Positions 50,661 to 63,020 of a stretch of 64,000 nt of DNA are shown in pieces (the first letter of the stretch is position 1; each line of letters begins with the position of its first letter). The translations under genes and the position numbers were made by a program. Under the pieces are notes generated by a model. It worked only from the letters and a program-made list of their open reading frames with translations, made no database searches and had not been told where the DNA came from. The stretch comes from Paguma larvata. Its lineage: Eukaryota > Chordata > Mammalia > Carnivora > Viverridae. Where the stretch lies: assembly GCA_030068075.1 (NCBI GenBank), contig CM057836.1, positions 64,827,788 to 64,891,787 of the forward strand. Direction: 5' to 3'.

Positions 50661-50886
50661 TCTTTTTTTTAATGTTTATTTACTTTTGAGAGAAAGAAAC
50701 AGAGAAAGAGAGAGAGAGAGCGTGCAAGTGAGCGTGGGGAAGGGGCAGAGAGAAAGGGAGAGAGAGAATCCTAAGCAGGCCCCATGCTGTCAATGCAGAG
50801 CGTGGTGCGGGGCTCAATCTCATGAACCTGACGTCATGACGAGCTGAAATCAAGAGTCGGATGCTGAGCCACCCAGATGCCCCAAA
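50661..50886 (-). mobile_element. CAN SINE
   Basis: A minus-strand copy from TTTAATGTTTATTTACTTTT to GAGCCACCCAGATGCCCC. The duplication CCAGTTATCT (50651-50660) and CCAGTTATTT (50887-50896) flanks it. Confidence 0.95.
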
Positions 50887-51139
50887 CCAGTTATTTTTCT
50901 AATGAAAGACATTTGATCATTTTACTAATTTCAAAGACATTGAACAAATTCCATTTAAACATATAGGCTACCTTAGAGTAGAGAAGGTACTTCAAACCTT
51001 CCATAAAATTTGAATTGAGGGACCTCCAGAAAGGCCCCCAAGTCAAAAGAGACCTCTCCACACATATGATTCTAAGTTCCTCATTAGCGAGTTGGTCTAC
51101 TGTATAATTAAAATTGCATTCAATTCCATAAGCATTTAT

Positions 51140-51375
51140 TAATCATTGAATATTACCTACTCTTTATTGGTCAATTACCATGTGCTACTTTACACAGGAT
51201 CTCATTTAACCTCAAGAACACTCCAGTGGGATACAGATGATACAGATTCTTATCCCTCTTTACACACAAGCATACTGAGACTCAAAAAGATTAAGGAACT
51301 TGCCCAAGGTCACATAGCCTGGACATGCAAAGCCAGGATTCAGATTCAGGTCTATGTGACTTTAAAGTCTTTTCA
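51140..51375 (-). mobile_element. MIR SINE
   Basis: CAGGATCTCATTTAACCTCA, ACAAGCATACTGAGACTCAA, GAACTTGCCCAAGGTCACAT and AAAGCCAGGATTCAGATTCA: a near-complete reversed MIR. Confidence 0.85.
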
Positions 51376-52889
51376 CAATTCAATTTTCTTATGATTATCT
51401 TTTAAAATATAAATACTCTTGAAATTCTTAAAAATACCTGACTTTTAGGTACAAATAAAGTTTTATTTTCTTTCTTTCATCTCTGTTATTGACACAAAGA
51501 CCAGACCAAGGGAGAACCAAATTTTTATATGAAAGTTAGGATAGTGATAAGAAAATGAGAGCTTTCGGTCAATTTGAGCACTACCAGCCTCTGAATGACC
51601 TTCTCCAAAGCCCTCTCCCCTTGATCCATAGTCATGACTCCTTAGAGCCCAGCTGGGTCTCCCGAGACACTATCTGCCTTGCCTGGAGACAAGATAAGAG
51701 CTCACATGAGGCACACATCCCTCATGGGGGACCTGTCTTCTCTGGTCCCACCTACACCTGCGCCATTGTTTCCAGACTCATAATCACAGTCTGATCTCAA
51801 CTGTACTAGAGGGCAAAGAAAAAGTCAAATTAAGAGAAAAAGGATTACACACCAAAGAATGGCAATATTTTTATAAACCTATAGTTTCACTTGGCTGGTA
51901 TAAGCTTGGGAAATCTTTGTGGAAATGGGTTCTAAAGAGAGGGAAGAGCACGATTTTAACTTAGGCTTCACAGATCAGTTGTCTTAACAGAGTTTCTGGA
52001 TTCAACTCTTGAGCAACTGGGAGTAATTGCAATTGTTTGCTCTATTTCTTCACTGCAATCTGGATTCTATGGCGACCTGCACTATTTGCCAGAAAATTCT
52101 TACTCCAATGGAGAGGAAGGAATCTAAAGACTTTGATATGTGCATGGTGGGTTTTATCTTGTGCAAACTGTTCACTCACCCCTATGTCCCCTGAGAGGGC
52201 ATAACAGACTCTTCCTTTACCACAACTCACTGCAGGGGTGGGTAGGGGTCCAATACGGCACCTGAGTTGGAGAGCCCAGGGTGGCTAGGCTCTGTTCTGA
52301 GTTGTGTGGTCTCTAGCTGTTCTAGAGACTCACTGAACATCCCAACACCTGTTACTTTTCTGCTTATACTACCTAGAGTAGATTCTGTTTGTTGCCAAGC
52401 ACTCTGAGACCTCGCCCCAGGGCATTCTCTACTGCCCTAGGATAGTGAAGACAAGAGCAGCAAAGGAGAGCTGGAACCAAAGACTTAAGGTGGGAGTAGC
52501 GTCCTTCAAGCAATGCAGGGAGAAATCTTTTAGGGAAAGCAGAGGAGCCACAAGATCTGGTCATCTCACCTTCTCTATTGCCAACCCTGGACATCTCAGA
52601 TTGATTATACTAGAGAAAACAGAAGGTTCTCTAAATGCTCTCAGTTAACTGCTTTACCTAGCATTCTGGACGGTCACTCCATCCCCAATCGCCCCTAATC
52701 ATAGCCAGTGCTCCCTGTGCCTGCTGCACAGACCCAACCAGCTCCTCTCTCCTGGTAACCCTGGCCTCTTCCTGGAAGCAAGTGGCTTATGCGGGCTGAT
52801 CCTTTGTAAAACTAAGTCTCCTTGAATATGTATTAATGTTCTTTGTCATCTTCTTTAATCAGACAGGATTTTTTTGTTTCTTTGTTTCA

Positions 52890-53270
52890 GCTAGTTAAGT
52901 ATTTTTAAAATTTTAACTTTAGTTAGCTAACATGCAGTACAATGTTGGTTTCAGGAGTAGAATTCAGTGATTCATCACTTACATACAACACCCAGCGCTC
53001 TTCACAAGTGCCGCCTTAATGTCCATCCCCCATCCAGCCCATTCCCACCCCCCCCAAATTCCCTCCATCAACCCTCAGTTTATTCTCTATCGTTAAGAAT
53101 TTTTTGTGGTTTGTTTCCGTCTCTTCTCTTCCCCCTCTCTTCTCATATATTAATCTGTTTTGTTTCTTAAATTCCATATATGAGTGAAATCATATGGTAT
53201 TTGTATTTTCTCTGATAGACTTATTTCACTTAGCACAATACATTCTAGCTCCATCCACGTAAGACGGAGG
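52890..53270 (-). mobile_element. Carnivore LINE-1 3' UTR, 5'-truncated
   Basis: AGTTAGCTAACATGCAGTAC, GTTTCAGGAGTAGAATTCAG, ATATATGAGTGAAATCATAT and CTTAGCACAATACATTCTAG give the reversed LINE-1 3' end. The 67-codon frame here is not a gene. Confidence 0.88.
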
Positions 53271-54874
53271 ATTTTATTATCCAGGAGTTTTGCTCTGCTT
53301 CTCCTCAGAGAAAAGCAGGTAAAGCTGGAAACCAGACTATACTTCCCAGGGGGCAGCACCCAGCAGGGCGGTTCATGAGTCAGGGGAGAGTTGCAGGGAA
53401 GAAGTAGAAACAAAGGAGGAAAAAGAAGATGCAACAGAGAAAGTGGGGGTAGGGAGGGAAAGTGAGAAAGAGAGAGAATGTGACAGGAACAAACATGAAT
53501 GGTGAACAAAGAGGGAAGGACTGAGGAAGCACTTTGGGAAGACAGATGAAATAGGGTATTTACTCAACGGTATACTCTGTAAAGCTCTGTATAACCTCTT
53601 TAAGGAAAGCTATAACCAGGATTTATATTATTCTGCAAGGCTTCTAGAGTTGCATTTAGTTTTGGAAGAGTGGTGGTAGAAAGAAGGTTTAGACAGGCCA
53701 GGAAGCAGAGGCAGGTTTCAAGCCCAACAATTATCCTGTTTACACCCCCAATAACTTATTTTTTACAAAAGACACAATTATGCAATAATCCTACACAACA
53801 TTTAGTCATCTTCATCATGACAATGCAAAATAGACAAATTGAGGTAAAATTATAGAAAATCCTCTCAAAACATCATCAAAATGTTTCATCCCTTCATGAT
53901 CTTAGTTTTTGAAAGTAAAATTAAAGTAACATGTCATGTAGCATTTATGTCTTACTTTATAAAAAGTGAGGCCCTTCAAAATTGAACTTGTCTTTGCAAA
54001 GAAACCAAAATAACTTCACCCAGCCCAAGGTCTACGTGTCACCACTGGTACAGTACTCTCTCAAAGGTCAGTTCTCGTCATGTTAAATCTCATTTGGAAT
54101 AAGCAAGACAATGTGGTAAGGGGTGTCCAGGCCAGACATGTCCTGTCCTTCACTCCCTACTTCTGTTTAGGAAAGATGGCATCTTTGATGGAAGGCAGGT
54201 GACAGAATTTTGTCTATGACATGCTAACCATCCTGTTGTCTTCTGTCTGACTCAACAAAGAGCACAGTAGAGCTAAAATAACAAAAAGGTCCAGGAATCT
54301 AATTCACTGTGACCTAGCAAGACAGTCCCAAAAGCATGAAGAACTGTAAATTCACAAATTCAGTAAATTAACATGGTAGTCTACATGTATCGAAACCATA
54401 AACAATCACAGGCACAAAAGAATAAATGACAAATACAACAAGGGAAAAAATGGACAGTAGATAAATAATCCAAATATAGAGACAGAAATATATACATATA
54501 AACTAACAGTTCATATATTATTTCTAAGACAAAGAATAAGGAAGAATTGTTTAAAATATTATGTTGGGGCAGGGGGAGTTAAAAAGCATCTATTCACCAA
54601 AATAAACTGCAGAGGAATCACAAAAGCTTAAATAAATACAATAATTGAAATTACTGGAAAAAAATGCAAAATATCAGATATGTTAAAGATAATAACTTTC
54701 TTAGGTTTGAAGCAGCAGACATCAAGAAAAGGATCACATTTTCAAAAATGAATACATTTAAACATTTACACAGTAGAATAAGAACAGAACCAAAATTAAG
54801 AGGGCAAAGCCTCCTGCAAATACTTGCATTACATGGAACCAATGGCAAAATCTGTACATACAGAAGAAGACTTT

Positions 54875-55085
54875 AGTTTAAATTCAGAATTCTATGGCCT
54901 GAGTTCAAATTTCTAATTACTACTTATTTAGCTGGGTAATTTTGAGCAAGTTACTTCTCCTCCTTCAGACTCAGTTTCCTCATCTGCAAAATGAGAACAT
55001 GAGAATCCCTAGCTCACCAGGCTGCTAGGAGCATTATTAGCACAATGCCTGCAACGTGATGAAGGACTTCAAGAAATGATAATAG
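54875..55085 (+). mobile_element. MIR SINE
   Basis: TTGAGCAAGTTACTTCTCCT, CAGTTTCCTCATCTGCAAAA, TGAGAACATGAGAATCCCTA: MIR in order. Confidence 0.75.
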
Positions 55086-55729
55086 CTCTGAAGGTGAACA
55101 GCGCTGCTGGATAAACAATATGCCCAAGAAGAGATCAAGAGAAAACTGAAGGTGTGTTTATTCCTGATTAGCAAAATCAGAATATTTTTAAAGGCCATGT
55201 TGCACTCCTAAACTGCAAAAAAATATAACACTCAATGTTGGCAAAGCAGGGTTATGCATATTCACTCTTGGTGATACAGTAAAACATCACACTTTTAGAA
55301 ATGTAGTAATATGTGGCAAAAGCTTTATTAGCATTTATGCTCATTCACCTGGTAATTCTACTTGTATTCAACCTAACTTAATATAAAAGAGAGAGCCATA
55401 ATAGAGTTAATTGCTTGCTAACTGATTTAAAAGTTTATAACTACATAAAGATCCAACATTAAAGAAACAGCTTAATAAATTATGGGACATGAACATGATA
55501 CACTAGAATGCAAATATTTAAAATAATAATTATGTTGCAATGTGAATTTACTTAATATTAAATGAAATAGCAGAAAACAAAATAGCATCAACAGTCCCAT
55601 TACAACTAAATTATGATATATGCCAACAGAGACAGTATTATACAAAATGAAAAATAGTCAATTTTTTTAGGGTGGTGATAAAAATGACTGATTTTAATCT
55701 CACATTTAAAACCATTGTGTTCCCCAAAT

Positions 55730-55753
55730 CTTTTTTTTTTTTTTTTTTTTTTT
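55730..55753. repeat. Poly-T run
   Basis: About 24 T in a row, just before a plus-strand SINE. It could be the A-tail of a lost reverse-strand element. Confidence 0.9.
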
Positions 55754-55765
55754 AAATCAAGCCTT

Positions 55766-55913
55766 GGGATGCCGGGGTGGCTCAGTCAGTTAAGCATTCA
55801 GCTCTTGATTTTGGTTCAGGTCATGATCTCATTGTTCATGAGATCAAGCCCCCACGTCAGGCTCTGTACTGACAGCATGGAGCCTGCTTGGGATTCTCCC
55901 TCTCTCTCTCTCT

Positions 55914-55944
<31 letters not shown>

Positions 55945-55954
55945 CTTAAAAAAA
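55766..55954 (+). mobile_element. CAN SINE, second subtype
   Basis: The head is GGGATGCCGGGGTGGCTCAG and the body TGGAGCCTGCTTGGGATTCT. The flanks ATCAAGCCT and AACAAGCCT form a short duplication. Confidence 0.93.
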
Positions 55955-56280
55955 AACAAGCCTCACAACTTTTCAGTGTATATGACTCTGCCACAGTTGG
56001 ATCAAACTAGCCTCAATTCATTATAAACTACAACTAACTTTATGGACATTTTTGTGTGCAACACCAGATACCTACATTCAACTACATTTTAAAAATTAGA
56101 TTAAGAACAGGTGTATGTCTCTATTTCATCTCCTTGTCTAGTTAGATAAGCTCCTAAAATCAAATATAATTTTCTTCCAGATGTGGAAAAGGATTTTACA
56201 AGCTGGGCACAAACTGACCATATGGTAATACAGAAAACTATTTGTGATATTCAGAGGATTATTAAAAATATTGACTAGTT

Positions 56281-56939
56281 GGTGGGAATGCAAACTGGTG
56301 CAACCACTCTGGAAAACGGTGTGGAGGTTCCTCAAAAAAATGAAAATAGAGCTATCCTATGATCCAGCAATAGCACTGCTAGGAATCTACCCAAGAGACA
56401 CAGGAATGCTGATGCATAGGAGCACGTGTACCCCAATGTTCATAGCAGCACTTTCGACAATAGCCAAATCATGGAAAGAGACCAAGTGCCCATCAACTGA
56501 TGAATGGATAAAGAAGATGTGGTACATATATACAATGGACTACTACGTGGCAATGAGAAAAAATGAAATCTGGCCATGTGTAGCAACATGGATGGAACTG
56601 GAGGGTATTATGTTAAGTGAAATAAGTCAGTCAGAAAAAGACAGATACCATATGTTTCCACGAATAGGTGGACTTGGTGAGACTAAGCAAAAACCAGGGA
56701 GAGGGGAAGAGGGGAAAGGAAAAAAAGACACAGAGAGGGAGGGAGATAAAACATAAGAGACTCTCAAAGACTAAGAAAAAACTGAGGGTGAGGGAGATGA
56801 GGGAGGGGGGAGAGGGGGTGGTGGGCATTAAAAAGGGCACATGTTGGGATGAACACTGGGTGTTATATGTAAACCAATTTGAAAATAAACTATTATAAAA
56901 TTAAAAAAATAAATAAAAAGCAAAACAGAACAAAACAAA
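56281..56939 (+). mobile_element. Carnivore LINE-1 3' end, 5'-truncated, young-looking
   Basis: It starts GGTGGGAATGCAAACTGGTG and runs through the last part of ORF2 to the G-rich 3' UTR and an A-rich end. The ORF2 tail stays open for about 150 codons (to 56756). An exact 17-bp duplication AAAAATATTGACTAGTT is at 56264-56280 and 56940-56956. Confidence 0.97.
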
Positions 56940-57254
56940 AAAAATATTGACTAGTTAAAGGAAAGATTATAAAATAAATTTAAAATATAGACTTAACCTC
57001 GCTTTTTGCTTGTAATATATTACAGTGTTTCATTACATACTTATATATCATCCATAACAATAAAAAAGAAATATGCTACACATCATATGCTATAATATAT
57101 GAATAATATCTTGTTTCATGAGACAAGATATGAGGTCAGTAAGTGATGTTTCTCAGGCATTGTAAAAAAGCATTCTTCCATGTAGCATGTAGGATATGAT
57201 GTAGTACAAGACTTTCATCAGTTACCGTTCACTGACTGACATAATGTATGCCTG

Positions 57255-57255
57255 C

Positions 57256-57323
<68 letters not shown>

Positions 57324-57324
57324 T
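57255..57324. repeat. (AT)n tract with internal symmetry
   Basis: About 65 bp of alternating AT, broken only by ATGTAT and ATACAT, which pair with each other when folded. Confidence 0.95.
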
Positions 57325-57394
57325 AACTTCCCCATCATGTAGAGTAATACACAGGGACAAAGCTAATGGTCACTGACATCAATAAAAATATCTA

Positions 57395-57600
57395 TAAGTT
57401 ACTGGGCTCTCATTATGCACTGAGCAGGATGCTAAGCCCTTTACATGAATTATTTCATTTAATCATCCCAACAGCTGTAAGGCAGGTGCTACCTTCATCT
57501 TCTCTTTACAAATGAGACACCTGGAGCTTACCACAGGTTACACAATAGATAGATGGTAGTCAAGGTCTGAAACATAACATTGTCTGACCCTACGGATAGT
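57395..57600 (-). mobile_element. MIR SINE
   Basis: CTAAGCCCTTTACATGAATT, ATTTCATTTAATCATCCCAA, CTTTACAAATGAGACACCTG and CACAGGTTACACAATAG: reversed MIR. Confidence 0.85.
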
Positions 57601-58638
57601 AACCTTTATGTTTATATTCAGTAAATACGCTTTTTGGGGAAGAATGTAAAAATGCAGCTTAGAACAACTTCAAACGTGGTTATTGCAATAAGTTGTTTTT
57701 TATATTGAGTCTCAATTAACTTAAAATTAATTAATCAGAACACTCTAATATCCCCTGAAAACATTCTCAATAGTCAAGGTTATGGCTTTTAATCAGGTAA
57801 GGAGTTTACAAAATGGAGATGGGTTGAGGGAAATGAGCAATGAATGAAGGCAGGAAGGGTGAAGCGTCTTGGGGAGAAGACAGAAAGACAGAACTTAGTG
57901 GGAAAAAAAAAAACAGCTCAAGTTGATCCTGTAGAGTTATTTGTAACCCCTTATGCTTTGATTAGGCATGTTCATTTTACTTGTTAGAGTTGAGAAGCCG
58001 AAAGAGTATCAGAAGACCAAAGTAATTAATGGATGATCAGTGCAGTAATTAGGTGAGCTCTAGAAGCAAGAAGAACTGGACTTTTGATATTAAAAGCAAC
58101 ACCTCGAATTTGATCAAGAAAAAAGAAATGATCCCAATCTTTTGGGAAAAGCATGAAAAGCATGTCTTTTTCAATTCCCTAAGAAACTTTCCTAATATTT
58201 CAAAATATGATGTTGATTACTCTAACATCTCATCTTTAATGTGCTTCCCAATATTTAAATTTGATTTTTAAATCACCAAACTTATTTCATAAGAAATAAA
58301 ATGACACTTTGTAAATATTTTTAAAGGTTTTGTTTACTAGGGGAATACCAAAGGACACTAATTACCAAACTAATCACCAAATAAGATTAGCAACAAAAGA
58401 CATTTTAATATTTGAGGTAAAAATTAACATAGGTACAGAAAGACACTTATTAGATGATACAGGAATTTAGAATATAAGTAGGTTCATAGGTTTACTTTTA
58501 ATGTTTTATTATTTTATGCCTGATTTCTATACAACATAGAATGCAATCTGTTGGCATGGAAGATATAACCTTCTTGTTATATGTACTATTATTAAAAGTA
58601 ACAAAGATAACTAAATATGAACCAATTTTTAAAAAATC

Positions 58639-58727
58639 TTTAAATGTATTTGTAAATTAATACACGATTTTACTATAACACTTATATCCTTTTTAGTATT
58701 AGATATAATCTTTAAAACATATTTAGG
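58639..58727. repeat. Left copy of about 100-bp direct repeat flanking a LINE-1
   Basis: It begins TTTAAATGTATTTGTAAATT and ends AAAACATATTTAGG; its last ten bases (ATTCACTAAC) are at 58958-58967, separated by the SINE. It matches 59613-59712 at about 85-90%. Confidence 0.9.
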
Positions 58728-58944
58728 GGGCGCCTGGGTGGCTCAGTTGGTTGAGTGTCCGACTTCGGCTCAGGTCGTGATCTCGCGGTCTGTGGGTTCG
58801 AGCCCTGCATCGGGCTCTGTGCTGACAGCTCAGAGCCTGGAGCCTGCTTCGAATTCTGTGTCTCCCTCTCTCTCTGCCCTTCCCCCACTCATGCTCTGTC
58901 TCTCTCTGTCTTAAAAATAAACATTAAAAAATTAAAAAAAAAAC
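58728..58944 (+). mobile_element. CAN SINE, near consensus
   Basis: The head is GGGCGCCTGGGTGGCTCAG with GATCTCGCGGTCTGTGGGTT. An exact 13-bp duplication AAACATATTTAGG is at 58715-58727 and 58945-58957. It landed in the left flanking copy of the LINE-1. Confidence 0.97.
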
Positions 58945-58967
58945 AAACATATTTAGGATTCACTAAC

Positions 58968-59612
58968 TACCCTACGACCCATCAATAGCACTACTAGAAA
59001 TTTATCCCAAGGATACAGGAATGTTGATGCATAGGGGCACATGTACCCCAGTGTTTATAGCAGCACTTTCAACAATAGCCAAATTATGGAAAGAGCCCAA
59101 ATGCCCATCAACTGATTAATGGATAAAGAAGATGTGGTTTATATATACAATGGAATACCACTTGGCAATGAGAAAGAGTGAAATCATGCCACTTGCAGCA
59201 ACGTGGATGGAACTGGACGGTATTATGCTAAGTGAGATAAGTCAGTCAGAGAAAGACAGATATCATATGTTTTCACTCATGTGGAACTTGAGAAACTTAA
59301 CAGAAGACCATGGGGGAAGAGAAGAGGAAAAAAATAGTTACAAACAGAGTGGGAGGGAGGCAAACCATAAAAGACTCTTAAATATAAAGAACAAACCGAG
59401 GGTTGATGGGGGGTGGGGCAGGGGAGAGGGGAAAAGGGGCGATGAGCGTTGAGGAGGGCACTTGTTGGGATGAGTACTGGGTGCTGTATGTAAGCGATGA
59501 ATCATGGAATCTACCCCCAAAACCAAGAGCACACTGTAAACACTGTGTTAGCCAATTTGACAATAAATTATATTTTAAAAAATAATAAATTAAAATAAAA
59601 TAAAATAAAAAT
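58968..59612 (+). mobile_element. Carnivore LINE-1 3' end, 5'-truncated
   Basis: From TACCCTACGACCCATCAATA through the ORF2 end (WFIYTMEYHLAMRKSE) and the G-rich 3' UTR to TGACAATAAATTATATTTTA and an A-rich end. ORF2 is short and truncated. Confidence 0.95.
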
Positions 59613-59712
59613 TTTAAATGTATTTGTAAATTTACACATGTATTTTACTATAACATTTGTATGCTTTTTAGTATTAGCTATGAACTTTAAAACATATTTA
59701 GGATACACTAAC
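59613..59712. repeat. Right copy of about 100-bp direct repeat flanking a LINE-1
   Basis: TTTAAATGTATTTGTAAATT to TTTAGGATACACTAAC. It starts right after the LINE-1 A-tail and mirrors the sequence before its 5' end. Confidence 0.9.
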
Positions 59713-60167
59713 ATCAGTAATTTGTCACTACTGCCTAGAAACAATTATATTTCAAAATGTTCACCAGTAGAGGAAAACTGCCATCATTTGGGCAAGAGTC
59801 TCAGATATTTTGTTTAAGCATGGTGGTAGTATTCCAATTTCTATATGAGCCAATTGTGGGAACAGAAATGTTTTCCATTTCATAGCCATGTTCATAACTG
59901 CATCTTCTTATTAAGAAACCACCTAGCCAGTCCTGCCACTCACTAGCTCTCTTCCCTTCAGTAAGATACTTCCCTTCTAGGCCTCCTGCATAGACTGAGG
60001 ATAATAATAGGTTTATCTAGTAGGGTTTGGGGGATCATTCAATGTTTAAGTGCTTGGAGAACTGCAGGCACATAGTTCAACAAAGGCAAATCCTTTTTAT
60101 TATTTGGAAATATATCCTCAAGTACAGAAAACTGTACACTAGTATTACCTTTTAAAATGTTACATAT

Positions 60168-60358
60168 GGGGCGCCTGGGTGGCTCAGTCAGTTAAACATA
60201 CAACTTTTGATTTCAGCTCAGGTGATGATCTCACAGTTGGTGATCTGGAGCTCTGCATTGGGTTCTGCACTGACAGAGGGGAGCCTGCTTGGGATTCTCT
60301 CTCTCTTTCTCTCTCTCTCTCTGCCCCTCTCTCACTCTCTCTCAAAATAAATAAATAA
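60168..60358 (+). mobile_element. CAN SINE, second subtype, first of a pair
   Basis: The head is GGGGCGCCTGGGTGGCTCAG, followed by a diverged middle (GTGATCTGGAGCTCTGCATT) and a long CT repeat. Confidence 0.94.
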
Positions 60359-60372
60359 ATTTAAAAATTTTA

Positions 60373-60583
60373 GGGGCGCCTGGGTGGCTCAGTCGGTTAA
60401 GCGGCCGACTTCAGCTCAGGTCATGATCTCGCGGTCTGTGAGTTCGAGCCCTGCGTCGGGCTCTGTGCTGGCGGCTCAGAGCCTGGAGCCTGCTTCAGAT
60501 TCTGTATCTCCCTCTCTCTCTGCCCTTCCCCTGCTCACGCTCTGTCTCTATGTCTCTCAAAAATAAAATAAACATTAAAAAAT
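60373..60583 (+). mobile_element. CAN SINE, near consensus, second of a pair
   Basis: It starts 15 bp after the first copy's tail. The 14-bp exact duplication ATTTAAAAATTTTA is at 60359-60372 and 60584-60597. Its sequence (CGCGGTCTGTGAGTTCGAGC, TGCGTCGGGCTCTGTGCTG) keeps its CpGs and looks young. Confidence 0.97.
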
Positions 60584-63020
60584 ATTTAAAAATTTTACAT
60601 ACAAACCCTTAATATCAAAGATGATCATTGCTTTCCTACTACCTAAAGAAAAATTATAAACAAGTATAGGATTTGAACTTTTATAATTAAGTAGCATGCT
60701 AATTGCTTAGTGGCAAGAACGAACCATCTACCATACTCCTGCAACAATTCCAGCACTCACAGAATTTAAACTACTATTCATGTGATGCACAAGCAAAAAT
60801 GCAGTTTATCCTTAAGCACCATCCTTTAACCATGTTTCCATGAAAATATCTTGTTCGGGTCACCATTGCATAGTTACAGCTAGGGTATAATTATTCCACT
60901 GGAAAACTAGGTAGAATTTGAGGTATTTTCCTGAAGAATTATAATTATTATTCCTTGTCTTAGAGAATGACATAACCTCAGTGTATTTTTTTAACCTTGA
61001 ATTCTCCTCCAGATCTCCAATATTATCATTTCTGTAATTGCTGGGGAAAAGAAACAGAGAATATAGGAAGAAGTAAAAACATTTTTGAACCACTCACCCA
61101 GCACAGCTCTCTTTGGAGAGCAAGAAAATGCAAAGAAGTTCTCTGTATCTAAAGTCAATAATTTTCCTGGACAGTCAACCATCTACTCGTGCAAATCTAT
61201 AACTACACCCATGATTTCTGCCAATGGATTTTAAATTCTAAAGGATATTAAATCGCTCTGGTTTTTGAACTGCCATTTTCAACAGCCTAGTCTAGTAAAT
61301 TGTTCAGATTTAAGTAGCACAGACTGGAATCATTTTGATCATATTTAATTAATTATTGATTTCCAATTATATTTTAATAAATATTATGCTATTTGGGTTA
61401 AAAGGCACTTAGTTGTGTAATATTTATAATACTGAAAAACTATAAACAACCAAACGTCTCTCAGTTAAATGCATATATGTTGGCATCCACATAGATAAGT
61501 GCCTGTTAAGGATATAGTCCCAATTGTGAAGAAGAGTGACCTCTGGAAAACAAGATTAGGAATTGGAGGAAACAGAGAGTCTCATTCCACATTGTACATT
61601 TCTGTACTATTTGAAGGTTTTACAATCATCTCATGTAACTTTTTCAACTTTTGTAAAGATCTGGTTTTTTTAAAGGATATTCTAGAAGAACAAGGCAGTG
61701 CCATGTCAGACGAGGCTAAGAGAAACATGTCAAAACCTTGGATTCTCTTCTCAAGTTCTACCACTGATGAGCTCATGAGACTGTAACCACAATAGTTTTC
61801 CTCACCTATTGGCTCTTGCATTTAGAACACCTACTCAGACTTTATTAAAGTGGACGTAAAGAAATAAAATTCTGAAGCTCTGTTATTTCTCAGTTAAAGC
61901 ATGAAGTAGTCACCATTTTTACCATCACAATTATAAAGAGTATAAAGTAGGATCTTTTATACATTTAAAATTATAAATTTTATTCTTTAAAATGCACTTC
62001 TAATGATATTTCACTTCTCTCTCTTCTTACAACAATAAAAGAAATACATGGGACCTGACCATGTAAACCTTAATGCCTGGTTTCTACATCTCAGGCAGGC
62101 TGAAAAAATGGACTGTGATCATTACCATCACCTGGGAATAGAGCAGCTTTAGGAGTCAAAATTATGATTCAGCTCCACTTTGGGAGGGGGTGTAGAACTT
62201 TCACAACATCCTGACAGAAAACTATCTTCCCTCTCTCCTTGTTCACTTCAGAACCTTCTCTAGTAATAAATGTTAGCACTTCATAAGTTTTACTGGGATC
62301 TAACACAGATCCTTCACTTGTCATCTTAAATTGATTTCATCTCATTTTCTTTTGAAAATTAACTCTGGATTTCTACACTCTGACATAATCCCAAAAAATT
62401 AAACATTTTGAGATTTCCAGGTACATATAAATGGAAAAGAACTCTTGTTCCAACATGTCTAAATGAAGAGAAAATGGAAAGTCTGCTCAAGTTGAAATTT
62501 CCAATCTTCTAAATGTTTACATGATAAGCTACAGATTATCTTTTCATTTAAACATTAAAAATTTTTTTCCTCCTAGTTATAAGCTCAGATTTGAAAATAG
62601 AACTCCTCCTAGTATTAGTTCACATGTAAATACTGCCCAATCATTTTATTAAATTCATTTAGAAAGTCTATTTTGAAGGCAATAGAAATCCGCTATAAAT
62701 AAATCGTATTATAAAAAATTTCTTTACTGAAGAAAATGTGAGTAACCTCCAAGTGAGCTTTCATTAATATAACATTCCATGCCAATATCCCAAGCAAGGA
62801 GAAAGCTCCTTCTGCCACTGGAACCACTGTGCTGAGAGTCATTGTCACTCTCAGGGTGAGGAAAGGATTCTAGTGCTGGATGGAACTCACGACTCTGTCT
62901 CTCCCAAATGGCCAATTACAACATACGGAAGTTAAATGAGGCTCCTTAAGGACACAACAAAACAATAATTGTGTTTCTGATTTCTAGAGCTTTTTCTGCA
63001 TTGTCAAGATCACGTTAGAG

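Noticed and set aside
56244..56756. A 170-codon open frame as a host protein
   Set aside because: It is the end of LINE-1 ORF2 in a 5'-truncated insert.
57255..57324. A CRISPR-like or protein-binding array
   Set aside because: It is a simple AT microsatellite; no spaced unique units occur anywhere in the window.
60384..60566. Short frames of the MAQSVKRPTSAQVMISRSV type, seen many times
   Set aside because: They are translations of the CAN SINE head and body, repeated in every plus-strand copy.
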